This document shows positions 51,102 through 59,919 of a DNA stretch of 64,000 bases, one piece after another. The stretch comes from Bacteroidales bacterium (GTDB taxonomy: Bacteria; Bacteroidota; Bacteroidia; Bacteroidales; UBA4417), in the NCBI GenBank assembly GCA_016707785.1, contig JADJGZ010000001.1:124001-188000 (forward strand), in the 5' to 3' direction. A model generated the notes under the pieces. It had not been told where the DNA came from and ran no database searches. It was given only the letters and a program-made list of their open reading frames with translations. The translations under genes and the position numbers were made by a program. Positions within the stretch are counted from its first letter, which is position 1; each line of letters opens with the position of its first letter.

Positions 51102-51939
51102 AGTTCTGTGAATTCAGTCTAAAACTCTTATCCATAACAATTCCCTTTTCACCATGCATTAAAGTACAACATTCATTGTAATAATCATGTTCGAAAATCA
51201 ATATGTATTTGTTGTCAGCTGCTTCATTCATAAAGGCAGCTTTTTCATCCATGGTTAAAAGGGGTTGAATATCCACTGACGGAACAAAAGGCATCGGGAT
51301 ATTAAAAGCTGTTGGAATGAAATCTCCCATAAATACATAGGTTTTTCCTTCAATTTGCATAAATGGAATCAGCTGTCCCATAGTATGCCCGTTATAGATC
51401 CTCAGTGTTATCCCCGGGAATAGTTCTGTCTCCTCATTCAGAAGTTGAAGCCTTCCACTTTCCAACATTGGTAAAAGGTTATCCTTAAAATAAGCCGCAG
51501 ATTCCCTTTTATTGGGATGAATGGCCCATTCCCATTGCTGAAATGAGCAATAATATGTTGCATTCGGGAAAACATGAATCAAATCTCCCTTTTCATTGAT
51601 TTGAGTCACCCCTCCAACATGGTCGTCATGGAGATGGGTGAGGAGTATATCAGTAATTTCTTCAGGCTTCACTTTAATTTCATCCAATGCTTTCAATAAA
51701 CTGACCGAAGGATCACGAAAACGAACTTTATAGTATTTTTCATCTCGCTTATTGCCCATCCCTGCATCAATGAGGATGAGTCGTTCATTTGAACGGACCA
51801 GAAGGCATCTTGTGACAATTGGCATCATGTTATTTTCATCAGCCATATTGTTGCGATTCCAAATACTTTTAGGAACCACTCCAAATGCAACTCCGCCATC
51901 CATTTTCCATAAATCGGAAATCAAGGGTATTAACTCCAT
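51094..51939 (-). CDS. MBL-fold metallo-hydrolase
   Basis: Metallo-beta-lactamase-fold hydrolase of 281 residues with the metal-binding motif THLHDDHVGG (His102, His104, Asp106, His107), an upstream NERLILIDAGMG strand, the downstream His in IYNGHTMGQL and Asp in VFMGDFIPT. It is cytoplasmic. The subfamily is the quorum-quenching/AidC-like or generic hydrolase group; the substrate is unknown. It is the first gene of a two-gene unit with the APS reductase (eight-base overlap). A link to sulfur metabolism is only contextual. Confidence 0.88.
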   Translation of the reverse strand: MELIPLISDLWKMDGGVAFGVVPKSIWNRNNMADENNMMPIVTRCLLVRSNERLILIDAGMGNKRDEKYYKVRFRDPSVSLLKALDEIKVKPEEITDILLTHLHDDHVGGVTQINEKGDLIHVFPNATYYCSFQQWEWAIHPNKRESAAYFKDNLLPMLESGRLQLLNEETELFPGITLRIYNGHTMGQLIPFMQIEGKTYVFMGDFIPTAFNIPMPFVPSVDIQPLLTMDEKAAFMNEAADNKYILIFEHDYYNECCTLMHGEKGIVMDKSFRLNSQNYE

Positions 51940-52127
51940 AGGCTTTTTTGATTGGGTAACAAAAATATAGATTTCACATCAAAACATGGTCTGTTTAAAA
52001 TGAAGGGCTTTCATTCAGGTTTTGTTTGAACTGATTAAAAAAAATAAATCTGAATGGAGATCAAAATAAAATTCATATTTTTAATCTAAGATATATCTTA
52101 CTCATTATTCACTAAAATTAATCAGGT

Positions 52128-55094
52128 ATGAAGAATCGTTTACTACTACTATGGGTAACTGCGTTTGTTTTCTCTGCTTTATGGCTGTCGGCCCAGGATC
52201 AAGCCATTAGTCCTTCGGTGATCGGAGTTGGACAGTATCACGGTCTTTCGGGGCCATTACGTGATATGCCGGCCCTTACTGAAGACGAATATGAAAAGAT
52301 GATACTGGATGCCAATAAACCCAGGAATGAAGATATGAGAGAGAGAGTCTATCCATATCAGTCAATTGCATTGCCGGTTGGGGATGATCCAGCATGGCAG
52401 AGAACTATGGGCAAAACACAGGCTGTTAAAGCTCCGATTGTTTCATTTGACGGACAAAGTTCCCCCTATTTCCCACCCGATGCCAATGGTACTGCCGGCC
52501 CTAATCATTACATGCAGACAGTGAATTCTGTTTATGCAATCTATTCAAAAACAGGTGCACTGGTTGCAGGTCCCACAAATTTAAACCTGCTTTTCGGCAG
52601 TGTTACAGGCGCTACCTGTAATGATGGTGATCCAATTGTCCTCTATGATGAACAAGCCGCCAGATGGCTGGTTATTGAGTTCTCCATATGTGGAACCAAT
52701 GACTATATGCTGGTTGCTGTGTCTCAAACCAATGATCCCACCGGCAGTTGGCACAGGTATTCTTTTGATGTTGACGATATGCCCGATTATGAAAAAATTG
52801 GGATATGGCAGGATGGATATTATATGGGTACCAATAATAGTGCTACTGGTAAAAAGGACATCTATGTTTTTGAAAGGTCGAAGATGCTGAATGGACTAAC
52901 TCCCCAGATGGTAGGTTTCGACAATGCATGGAGACCCACAACCATTGATGGATTTATGTGCGTTCCTCCGGTTGATAATGATGGCACATTTGCACCAGCC
53001 GGTAGTCCCGGTTTATTTATTACGATCAACGATGATGCTATCGCAGGAGGAAGCGACCAGCTTTGGATATATGAGCTGGCTGTTAACTGGACAACGCCCA
53101 CTTCTTCAACTTTTAACAGGGTGCAGCAGCTATCCGTTCCTGCTTTCGACAGCAATTTTGGCGCTAACTGGGATAATATCAAACAGCCGGGAACAACCAG
53201 GGAACTGGATGCTATTCCACAGGTTGTCATGAATGCACCTCAATACAGGAATTTCGGTACTTTCCAAACGTTGGTATGCTGTCATACTGTTGATGTTGAT
53301 AATACCGACCATGCAGGTATAAGGTGGTATGAACTACGTAAAACTTCTGGTACCTGGAGTTTGCGCCAATCAGGAACCTATGCCCCGGATGCACATTCTC
53401 GCTGGATGGGGAGCATACGGTTAAACGGGCAGAATGAAATAGGTTTAGGATACTCTATTTCAAGTACAACTGTTTATCCGGGTATTCGCTATACCGGACA
53501 ATCATCTACAGCATATGCAACTGGTGCAGGAGCTCTGGACCTGGCTGAACAGACCATTACAACCGGAGCTTATTCCCAAACTTCTTACAACCGTTGGGGA
53601 GATTATGCAGGATTAAGTGTTGATCCAGCTGATGATAAAACATTCTGGTTTACGACAGAGTATATTGGAGTTTCACAAGCACGTAAGACCAGGGTTGCTT
53701 CATTCCAGGTAGGTACAGCTCCGGCAGGTCCAGACCTGGTGGCGCAAAATCCATCCGCTAGTCCGTCTTCCATTCAAAATGGCCTTACTACTACTGCTTC
53801 CTGCACAGTTTATAACCAGGGAGGAGCAAGTGCAGTAGCATCCAGCCTGAAGTACTATTTGTCAACAGATAATACTTATAGCGCAGGAGATGTTTTACTT
53901 GCCACTGATGCAGTAACAGCGCTCAATGCAAGTGCTTCAGCTGCGGTGAGTGAAGTAGTAACGATTCCATCTTCAACAACCCCGGGGACCTATTTTATCC
54001 TTTTCTTTGCCGATGCAAATGCGCAGGTAACTGAAACCAATGAAAGTAACAATGTCAGCAGTTTCCAGGTAGTGATAACCTCATCTGCAGGGAGTCCTGA
54101 CCTATTGGTACAAACCCCGGCTGCTGCACCTGCTACACTAAATGCAGGTCAGACTACTACTGCATCTTGTACGGTATTTAACCAGGGAACTGCGATATCT
54201 GCTGCATCCAACCTGAAATATTATCTTTCTGCTGATAATGTTTATGGAACTGGGGATACCTACCTGGCAACTGATGCTATCACATCACTTGGAATCGGTT
54301 CAGGATTAGCTGTAAGTGAAGTGCTGACCATTCCTTCTGCGACAGCTGCCGGTACCTGGTATATTCTGTTTGTAGCTGATGCCGATGCACAGGTTGCAGA
54401 AAGTAATGAAACCAATAATGTTTCCTCAGTGACGATAGTAGTTCAGGTCGTTTCACAGGGATGTAACAGCACTACCCTATACCCGAGCTCAACCCTGACG
54501 CCTACTACCAGTTGGAAAACGCAGAATTCAATTTATGCCGGAGAGTATGCAGTTTTCAATGTAACTTCAGGGAGAGTTTACCATTTTTCATACTGTAGTG
54601 CGGATGGTGCAACTGCATCTTATGATTCAGAACTAACTCTGCGCAACCGAACCACTGATGCATTTATTGCTTATTCTGATGATGCATGTGGAGATGATGC
54701 CAAGATAATCTGGACAGCCACATTTACAGGGACTGTGAAGCTGGTTACAACTGTTTATGGATGTGGTACAAATACCACTAGTACTAAACTTCGTTACAAG
54801 TATACCACTGCAAAAGAAGCAGAAGGGCTGTCGATGGAAGAAAGTGCTGAATACCTGGTATACCCGAATCCAACCAATGGCCTGATCAATGTTGAAGCCA
54901 CTAATGGATTTGGTGATTACCGGTATATTGCTGTTTATGATGTATCCGGAAAAGAGGTGAGTCGTTTCATCATTCCTGAGAAATCAGAGAATCTTTATAC
55001 TGTAAATATTGAAGATCAACCTGCAGGTTATTACCTTGTAAGGATAATTGGAAATAAAGAACAGAAACAATTTAAAGTATTGCTAACCAGATAA
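52128..55094 (+). CDS. Large secreted protein with CARDB repeats and T9SS type A sorting domain
   Basis: Secreted protein of 988 residues. A signal peptide (about 1-22) is followed by a large propeller-like N-terminal region (about 100-530; FDGQSSPYFPPDANGTAGPNHYMQ, WRPTTIDGFMCVPPVDNDGTF). Two CARDB adhesion repeats follow (about 542-650 and 655-770; both with ASCTV-NQG, LKYYLS-DN, E-NE-NNVS), then a jelly-roll-like domain (about 780-900) and a C-terminal type IX sorting domain (about 905-988; EYLVYPNPTNGLINVE, YDVSGKEV, PAGYYLVRI, KQFKVLLTR). It is expected to be exported by the T9SS and attached to the surface or released. An adhesin or hydrolase role is possible. It is monocistronic with a strong terminator. 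Confidence 0.9.
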   Translation: MKNRLLLLWVTAFVFSALWLSAQDQAISPSVIGVGQYHGLSGPLRDMPALTEDEYEKMILDANKPRNEDMRERVYPYQSIALPVGDDPAWQRTMGKTQAVKAPIVSFDGQSSPYFPPDANGTAGPNHYMQTVNSVYAIYSKTGALVAGPTNLNLLFGSVTGATCNDGDPIVLYDEQAARWLVIEFSICGTNDYMLVAVSQTNDPTGSWHRYSFDVDDMPDYEKIGIWQDGYYMGTNNSATGKKDIYVFERSKMLNGLTPQMVGFDNAWRPTTIDGFMCVPPVDNDGTFAPAGSPGLFITINDDAIAGGSDQLWIYELAVNWTTPTSSTFNRVQQLSVPAFDSNFGANWDNIKQPGTTRELDAIPQVVMNAPQYRNFGTFQTLVCCHTVDVDNTDHAGIRWYELRKTSGTWSLRQSGTYAPDAHSRWMGSIRLNGQNEIGLGYSISSTTVYPGIRYTGQSSTAYATGAGALDLAEQTITTGAYSQTSYNRWGDYAGLSVDPADDKTFWFTTEYIGVSQARKTRVASFQVGTAPAGPDLVAQNPSASPSSIQNGLTTTASCTVYNQGGASAVASSLKYYLSTDNTYSAGDVLLATDAVTALNASASAAVSEVVTIPSSTTPGTYFILFFADANAQVTETNESNNVSSFQVVITSSAGSPDLLVQTPAAAPATLNAGQTTTASCTVFNQGTAISAASNLKYYLSADNVYGTGDTYLATDAITSLGIGSGLAVSEVLTIPSATAAGTWYILFVADADAQVAESNETNNVSSVTIVVQVVSQGCNSTTLYPSSTLTPTTSWKTQNSIYAGEYAVFNVTSGRVYHFSYCSADGATASYDSELTLRNRTTDAFIAYSDDACGDDAKIIWTATFTGTVKLVTTVYGCGTNTTSTKLRYKYTTAKEAEGLSMEESAEYLVYPNPTNGLINVEATNGFGDYRYIAVYDVSGKEVSRFIIPEKSENLYTVNIEDQPAGYYLVRIIGNKEQKQFKVLLTR

Positions 55095-55113
55095 TACTTA
55101 GCAATTTTCAATC

Positions 55114-55150
55114 ACAAACAACCCCGAATATTCGGGGTTGTTTGTTTTGA
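55114..55150. terminator. Bidirectional intrinsic terminator
   Basis: A 15-bp perfect stem (ACAAACAACCCCGAA with its complement) and a two-base loop, with T-rich flanks on both strands. It lies between the T9SS protein gene and the convergent thioredoxin gene. Confidence 0.82.
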
Positions 55151-55175
55151 ATCAGATGGAATTCCAAACTGCTAA

Positions 55176-55724
55176 CTATTTAGTATTTTCAATTGAGTCA
55201 GTAAAATCCTTCCACGTTTTGGACTTATAGGCTCCAGTTCCTATGTATTTCAACAATGGTATCAGGTCTTCAGGCTGAGAATAACCCTGGGTACCGGTAA
55301 TTGAGTTTCCTTTTGAATCAAGATAAACATAAGTGGGATAAGCCAGTTTTGAACCAGCCAGAGCAATGGCAAGCTGGTGAGTGGAACGCTGTTTGGTTGG
55401 GGCAGGGTTATTATAAATCATTCCATTAAAGGCAATAGGGGATTTTTCTTCAGCATTGAGCTTTATTGCAACGTAATGTTCATTCAGATATTTAACTACA
55501 TCAGGGTTGCAAAATGTTTCTTTGTCCATTTTTTTGCACCAACCACACCAGTCAGTATAAATATCAACGATTACATACTTCTTTTTCTTCTTTGCCAGTT
55601 TCATGCCTTCTTCGAAAGAGTACCAAGTAACTACATCTGCTGCTGGTTCAGTATTTTCTGCCTGAGCAATGGTAAAAGAAGGGAAAAGGATGGATAGGAG
55701 TATTCCGAAGAGGATAATTTTCAT
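55176..55724 (-). CDS. Exported thioredoxin-like protein
   Basis: Exported thioredoxin-fold protein of 182 residues. A signal peptide (about 1-21, FTIAQ) is followed by the thioredoxin_7/DUF255-like domain: WYSFEEGMKLAKKKKKYVIVDIYTDWCGWCKKMDKETF with active site Cys60-Gly-Trp-Cys63, and the cis-proline in KLAYPTYVYLDSKG. CGWC is typical of periplasmic DsbD-like or YbbN-like thioredoxins in Bacteroidota. It probably maintains periplasmic disulfides or cytochrome maturation; the partner is unknown. The gene converges with the T9SS protein gene. Confidence 0.88.
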   Translation of the reverse strand: MKIILFGILLSILFPSFTIAQAENTEPAADVVTWYSFEEGMKLAKKKKKYVIVDIYTDWCGWCKKMDKETFCNPDVVKYLNEHYVAIKLNAEEKSPIAFNGMIYNNPAPTKQRSTHQLAIALAGSKLAYPTYVYLDSKGNSITGTQGYSQPEDLIPLLKYIGTGAYKSKTWKDFTDSIENTK

Positions 55725-55789
55725 GGACCAAGATTTTTATCAATAACGCGATGATAGAATCAAAAGTATTACTGAGATCAGAAAAGAGA

Positions 55790-56248
55790 TCAATCTTCCT
55801 GACGCCTTTCCATCTCTCTCTTCTGATCCTTGGATTTCAGAGTTTCACGTTTGTCGTAGGTTTTTTTGCCCCTGGCAATGTGAATGGTGAGTTTCGCAAG
55901 TCCCCGTTCATTGGTAAACAGTTCAACCGGAACGATTGTAATCCCTTTGTCTTTTGCTTTTCCCTGGAGTTTTCGCAATTCTCTTTTACTCAGAAGCAAC
56001 TTTCGGGGCCTTTTAGGATCATGATTGAACTGATTGCCATATTTGTATTCCGATATATGCATATTCACAACAAACAGCTCATCTGAATTGAATACACAAT
56101 AACTATCGGTAAGATTCACTTTCCCTTCCCTGATAGCTTTTATTTCAGTACCCAACAGCACGATCCCTGCTGTAAATTCATCCATGAGCATATACTCATG
56201 CCATGCCTTCTTGTTCTTTATCCTAACTTGGTTTTCGTCGGTTGCCAT
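55790..56248 (-). CDS. smpB: SsrA-binding protein SmpB
   Basis: Trans-translation factor of 152 residues that delivers tmRNA to stalled ribosomes. The OB-fold is recognised from KKAWHEYMLMDEFTAGIVLLGTEIKAIREGKVNLTDSYC, NMHISEYKYGNQFNHDPKRPRKLLLSKRE and the basic C-terminal tail KTYDKRETLKSKDQKREMERRQ. Length and motif order are standard. A near-leaderless promoter box (TATATTTG) lies eight bases before the start. The tmRNA gene is not in this window. Confidence 0.96.
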   Translation of the reverse strand: MATDENQVRIKNKKAWHEYMLMDEFTAGIVLLGTEIKAIREGKVNLTDSYCVFNSDELFVVNMHISEYKYGNQFNHDPKRPRKLLLSKRELRKLQGKAKDKGITIVPVELFTNERGLAKLTIHIARGKKTYDKRETLKSKDQKREMERRQED

Positions 56249-56255
56249 AGGGCTG

Positions 56256-56263
56256 CAAATATA
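56256..56263 (-). promoter_or_regulatory. -7 box for smpB
   Basis: On the minus strand TATATTTG matches TAnnTTTG exactly, seven bases upstream of the ATG at 56248, followed by TTTGCAGC as at 2035-2042. Confidence 0.45.
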
Positions 56264-56297
56264 AGAAAACTCGCAGTCCCTATTATTTTACTTCCTT

Positions 56298-57566
56298 TCA
56301 GAATTTAAGGCTCATCCCTGCCATGAAATTAATACCTGCCTGCGGGTAATACCCATCAAGCACTTTCATTTCATTAGCCTCCATGTATCTGTAAATCCAT
56401 GCATTAGACTCATATTCATGATTGAAGATGTTGTTTATAAAAGCATTAATTCTGAGCTCTTTAAGGAATGCTGGGAAGAAACTATAAGAAAAACGAAGGT
56501 CATTGATCAGGTATGCATCCAGTTTCCTGGATTCATCCTGTGTATTGTCGAGGTACTGTTTCCCTACATATTTAGAAATAAAATGTATGCTGAGATTCTT
56601 TAGGGGCTTGAGTTGCACGTCACTATTCAGAATCAGCGAGGGGGAGAATGAAAGATCAGTATTCTGATGCTCAAAGCTCTCCTGGCTCCAGGTATCCCAA
56701 TTGTCGACATATTCAGTGAATTTCCTGATTTTGTTCCTACTTATCGTTGCTGACAATCCCCAATTCAGTTTGTCTGTAAACTCTATTTTCCCGGAAACTT
56801 CTAGTCCGAGCCGGTAGCTTTCAGGAACATTTACCATTACCGGAGCTCCTACATCATTGATTGCACCTGTGAGTACCAATTGATCGTTATAAAGCATCCA
56901 ATACAGATTAGAACTCAGCAAAACATGAGTTGACTGGTATTTATGGCCTATTTCAAAATCGTAGAGGGTTTCTGGGCGAGGTGCAGTTTCTGACAGATCT
57001 GCATCTACAAAATTATCCCGATTGGGTTCCCTGTTGGCTATACCAAAAGAAAGATAGGCAGCATTGTTTTCATCTATTGTGGCGTTAATTCCTGCTTTTG
57101 GATTAAAAAAGGTGAAATTATGATCCTGGGTAATATCTCTTGAATCATCATCGATTCCATCAATTCCATAATTAATCCTTCTTAACTGAAGATCAGCAAA
57201 CAAGCTGAAAACCCGGGAAAGATCGTAGTTTGCTTTACCATAGATATTAAAATCCTGTTTTTGTGCTTTACTCCGGTACCATTCGAGATCAGGAGGCGCT
57301 GCCATTGCAATTTCTGACCATATTACCCTTCCAAAGTGCCTGCCTACATATATATTCCATGATCCTCCCACAGAAGTCTGAAGCGGACCTGATTTCCAGG
57401 ACAAAGAATAGGTTATGCCGGCAAAATCATTATCAAGCCACTTCCGGCGTATAAGATCAGCATTGGTAACCAGGCTGTCAGGGAAATACAGGGTATCGCC
57501 TTGCTGAACAAGATAAGGTCCCGGTAAATGGATCGGTTGAATTCCATAATCTATCAAATCATCACT
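56298..57566 (-). pseudogene. Thiamin-type TonB receptor, C-terminal barrel part (frame-broken)
   Basis: Barrel half of the TPP-riboswitch-linked TonB receptor, about 420 codons (DDLIDYGIQPIHLPGPY to the terminal INFMAGMSLKF). It contains typical barrel strands and the conserved AYLSFGIANREPNRDNF, ETLYDFEIGHKYQ and INNIFNHEYESNAW motifs. The first start in this frame is a TTG at 57557. The frame continues the N-terminal part if one A is added (AGG AAA AGT GAT GAT TTG). The C-terminal phenylalanine expected of an outer-membrane barrel is present. Confidence 0.8.
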
Positions 57567-58741
57567 TTCCTGAATTGTTCATAATATCCTTTTCCTTTGG
57601 AGTAATGGGCTGCTGCATTCAGGAAGAGTGATTTGTTTAGCTGTCGTGAATAGAGCAACTGGTAGTGGGTTTGTTTATAGTTATCTGTTTCATTTTCATA
57701 ATACTGGAGCTTTCCATTGGCATCCATATAAGCTCCCATGCCATTAAATCTTCGGTTTGTGTCAAGAATATAACCAGGTATTCCATCCCAGGCCTGGTAA
57801 GTTGTTTCCTTGCCTGAAACCAGGTTAAACCGCAGAGAATTCAGTTTATCAGAGTAAGAACCGCCAATATGATAGGATTGAAGGTTAGAAGCGGCTCTAT
57901 CAATAAATCCATCTGATCTTACATCGGAAATTCTTCCACTAAAACTCCAGTGTTTATTGATCAGACCTGTCCCAAATGATCCTGAAAGGCGAGAGGATTG
58001 ATAGGAACCCAAAGCGCCTGAAATCTCCCCATAGGGTTCTGTAGGAATAGGAGAGGAGAGGAGATTAATACTGGCACCGAATGCTGCCGCACCATTGGTA
58101 GATGTACCAACACCCCGTTGAATCTGAATATTGTCAGTAGAGGCAGCAAAATCAGGCAGGTCAACCCAGAAGACATTATGCGATTCAGGATCATTTAATG
58201 GTATCCCGTTTATGGTCACATTAATCCTGGTCATATCTGTCCCCCTGATTCTCAGGGCTGTATATCCTATTCCATTTCCTGCATCGGAAGTGGTAACCGC
58301 TGAAACAGATCCGGAAAGTAACATTGGGAGGTCTTTCCCCTGGTTAGATGCCATGATTTCAGTATGGGAAATATCCTGAAAAGTGATAGGCGCGTTTGCA
58401 TCAACACGGGTTGAATGTATAATTATTTCATCAGCCATGAATGCGCTTGGCAGAAGTTCGATTTCAATGTTACTGTCTGAATGAAGTGCTACCTTCCGCA
58501 TTTCAGTTGCATAACCCAGGTAGCTGATAATGAGGGTATATGAACCACTTTTTAATTTCCCAAACTGAAATTCACCATTTGAACCTGTGATCGTTCGTAA
58601 TTGAGTGTTTTCAAGAATGATGTGAGCCCCTGAAAGTGGTTCCTTCAGGTCATGACTCATAACCTTGCCTTTGATGGCGAATTGTGCAAAGGATTGCAAA
58701 ACAAATGCAGAAAGCAATGCAAAAAGGACGTTCCTTTTCAT
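57554..58741 (-). CDS. Thiamin-type TonB receptor, N-terminal part (frame-broken)
   Basis: N-terminal part of an outer-membrane receptor, 395 residues before the frame ends. It has a signal peptide (about 1-19, VLQSFAQ), carboxypeptidase-regulatory-like domain (about 20-100, IKGKVMSHDLKEPLSGAHI), plug (about 110-225, ISHTEIMASNQGKDLPMLLSGSVSA, IRGTDMTRINVTINGIPLNDPESHNVFWVDLPDF) and the first barrel strands. The start at 58741 is chosen because the longer frame back to 58810 runs into the TPP riboswitch. The riboswitch implies that the receptor takes up thiamin or a precursor. The frame breaks at EQFRK near 57567, where one missing A would restore the barrel. Confidence 0.87.
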   Translation of the reverse strand: MKRNVLFALLSAFVLQSFAQFAIKGKVMSHDLKEPLSGAHIILENTQLRTITGSNGEFQFGKLKSGSYTLIISYLGYATEMRKVALHSDSNIEIELLPSAFMADEIIIHSTRVDANAPITFQDISHTEIMASNQGKDLPMLLSGSVSAVTTSDAGNGIGYTALRIRGTDMTRINVTINGIPLNDPESHNVFWVDLPDFAASTDNIQIQRGVGTSTNGAAAFGASINLLSSPIPTEPYGEISGALGSYQSSRLSGSFGTGLINKHWSFSGRISDVRSDGFIDRAASNLQSYHIGGSYSDKLNSLRFNLVSGKETTYQAWDGIPGYILDTNRRFNGMGAYMDANGKLQYYENETDNYKQTHYQLLYSRQLNKSLFLNAAAHYSKGKGYYEQFRKVMI

Positions 58742-58819
58742 ACCTGATTTGATGTTTGTTAAGTTAAACCTTGAATGTTGAAAGGGGGCAATCCGCCAAC
58801 GGCGAATCATTCAAAGTTT
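58742..58819 (-). other. Leader between the TPP riboswitch and the TonB receptor
   Basis: About 78 bases with no gene. It contains GCCGTTGGCGGATTGCCCCC, a GC-rich word related to the CCGCCAGCTGGCGG palindrome at 59092. It may form the expression platform with the riboswitch. Confidence 0.4.
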
Positions 58820-58907
58820 CCCTTCATTCCCTACGCCGGCATTACCCGGATCAGGTTATATGGGTTTGATCTCAGCCCGATTGTTTAGGGCACCCCGATT
58901 CATGAGG
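58820..58907 (-). ncRNA. TPP riboswitch (THI element)
   Basis: On the minus strand the sequence contains the conserved THI-box elements in order: GGGGTGCCC (P2/J2-4 side), GGGCTGAGATCA with the invariant CTGAGA, ACCCATATAACCTGATCCGG with ACCTGAT, and GGTAATGCCGGCGTAGGGAA with the invariant TAATGCC-GCGTAGGGA. Stem P1 pairs around the outer ends. It lies directly upstream of the TonB receptor start at 58741. Binding of thiamin pyrophosphate should repress the receptor. Confidence 0.93.
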
Positions 58908-58924
58908 AGACAAAGGTACGAATA

Positions 58925-59130
58925 TTTTGGATTTTTGATTTTTGATTTCGGATTTCGGATGTTTAATGTCTGATGTGGGATGTGGGATGTCGGATGTTTA
59001 ATGTCTGATGTCGGATGTGGATGTGTCCGGATGTCGGATTTTAGATCTTGGATATGGATTTGGGTCCCTTGGATATTGATTTTGGTCTTGTCCGCCAGCT
59101 GGCGGATGGGTCTTGGATCTTGGAGAAATG
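58925..59130. repeat. GATTTCGGATGTCGGATG word repeat
   Basis: About 200 bases of degenerate words (GGATTTTTGATTTCGGAT, TCGGATGTTTAATGTCTGAT, GGATGTGGGATGTCGG, TTGGATATTGATTTTGG), including the perfect palindrome CCGCCAGCTGGCGG (59092-59105) followed by GGATGGGTCTTGGATCTTGG. It lies between the riboswitch and the aroQ stop. A related composite is at 37306-37345, and the reverse-complement word CCGAAATCCAAAATCC is at 60417-60432. Confidence 0.8.
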
Positions 59131-59150
59131 TGACAGCCTGATTTTAGCCT

Positions 59151-59579
59151 TTATTTGAGAGCACTACCTGCTAAGAACTCAATGGCTAGCCTGTATGAAT
59201 CGAGTCCAAACCCTGAAATAATTCCCTTAACACCTGCAGAAATCATTGAACGGCTCCGGAAATCCTCCCGGGCATGAATATTTGAAATATGTACCTCAAC
59301 CACCGGAATTGAAATGGCTTTGATTGCATCGCCTATGGAAACAGATGTATGTGTATACCCACCTGCATTAAGCACAATAGCATCCGCTGATCTGTCAGCT
59401 TCATGAATCCTGTTAATCAATTCCCCTTCCACATTCGATTGGAAATATTCGAAATCAACGTCTTTATATTCTTTATCAAGCTTTTGAAGATACACGGAGA
59501 AGGATTCATTACCATAGATACCGGTTTCCCTGCTACCTAATAAATTCAGGTTGGGTCCATTTATGATTACTATTTTCAT
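59151..59579 (-). CDS. aroQ: Type II 3-dehydroquinate dehydratase
   Basis: Shikimate-pathway enzyme that converts 3-dehydroquinate to 3-dehydroshikimate, 142 residues. Type II signature motifs are IINGPNLNLLGSRETGIYG (catalytic Tyr22), QSNVEGELINRIHEA, NAGGYTHTSVSIGDAI and VEVHISNIHAREDFR (catalytic His in the HISN region), ending in GFGLDSYRLAIEFL. It is a cytoplasmic dodecamer by family. A repeat-filled gap separates it from the TonB receptor riboswitch, so they are probably not co-transcribed. Confidence 0.95.
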   Translation of the reverse strand: MKIVIINGPNLNLLGSRETGIYGNESFSVYLQKLDKEYKDVDFEYFQSNVEGELINRIHEADRSADAIVLNAGGYTHTSVSIGDAIKAISIPVVEVHISNIHAREDFRSRSMISAGVKGIISGFGLDSYRLAIEFLAGSALK

Positions 59580-59919
59580 AATTCAGATATTATTATGATA
59601 AAATGAATGAAATTATCAGCCCCAAAAAGGAAATAATTACAGGGTTTTATTTCTGATTCTCGCACTCTCCTATCTTGACTGCTGAAGCCTTACGTAGACA
59701 AAAATAGGTAAACCAACAGAGTAAAAACTAATAAGTTTAATTTTTGATTCAAAGTTGGTAGAGGTTTTAAACATTTTGTTCAGATAATTGTTTTTTTTTC
59801 TGTTTCTGAATAACTTTATACTACAGATATATCATCATTTTAAAAACTAGTCGACTCAGACTGCCTTTTTCGCTTATCAGAGCTAATTGTTTTCATTTAA
59901 TCTCTAAATTATTTAAATT
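59580..59919. other. Gene-free 340-base gap
   Basis: AT-rich region between aroQ and a divergent gene. I find no open frame, RNA structure or repeat worth naming. A T-rich tract (GTTTTTTTTTCTGTTTC) is at about 59789-59806. Promoters for the divergent genes must lie here, but no clean TAnnTTTG box was found. Confidence 0.4.

Noticed and set aside
58742..58810. Longer start (58810) for the TPP-linked TonB receptor
   Set aside because: It would translate through the riboswitch region, and a clean signal peptide begins at 58741.
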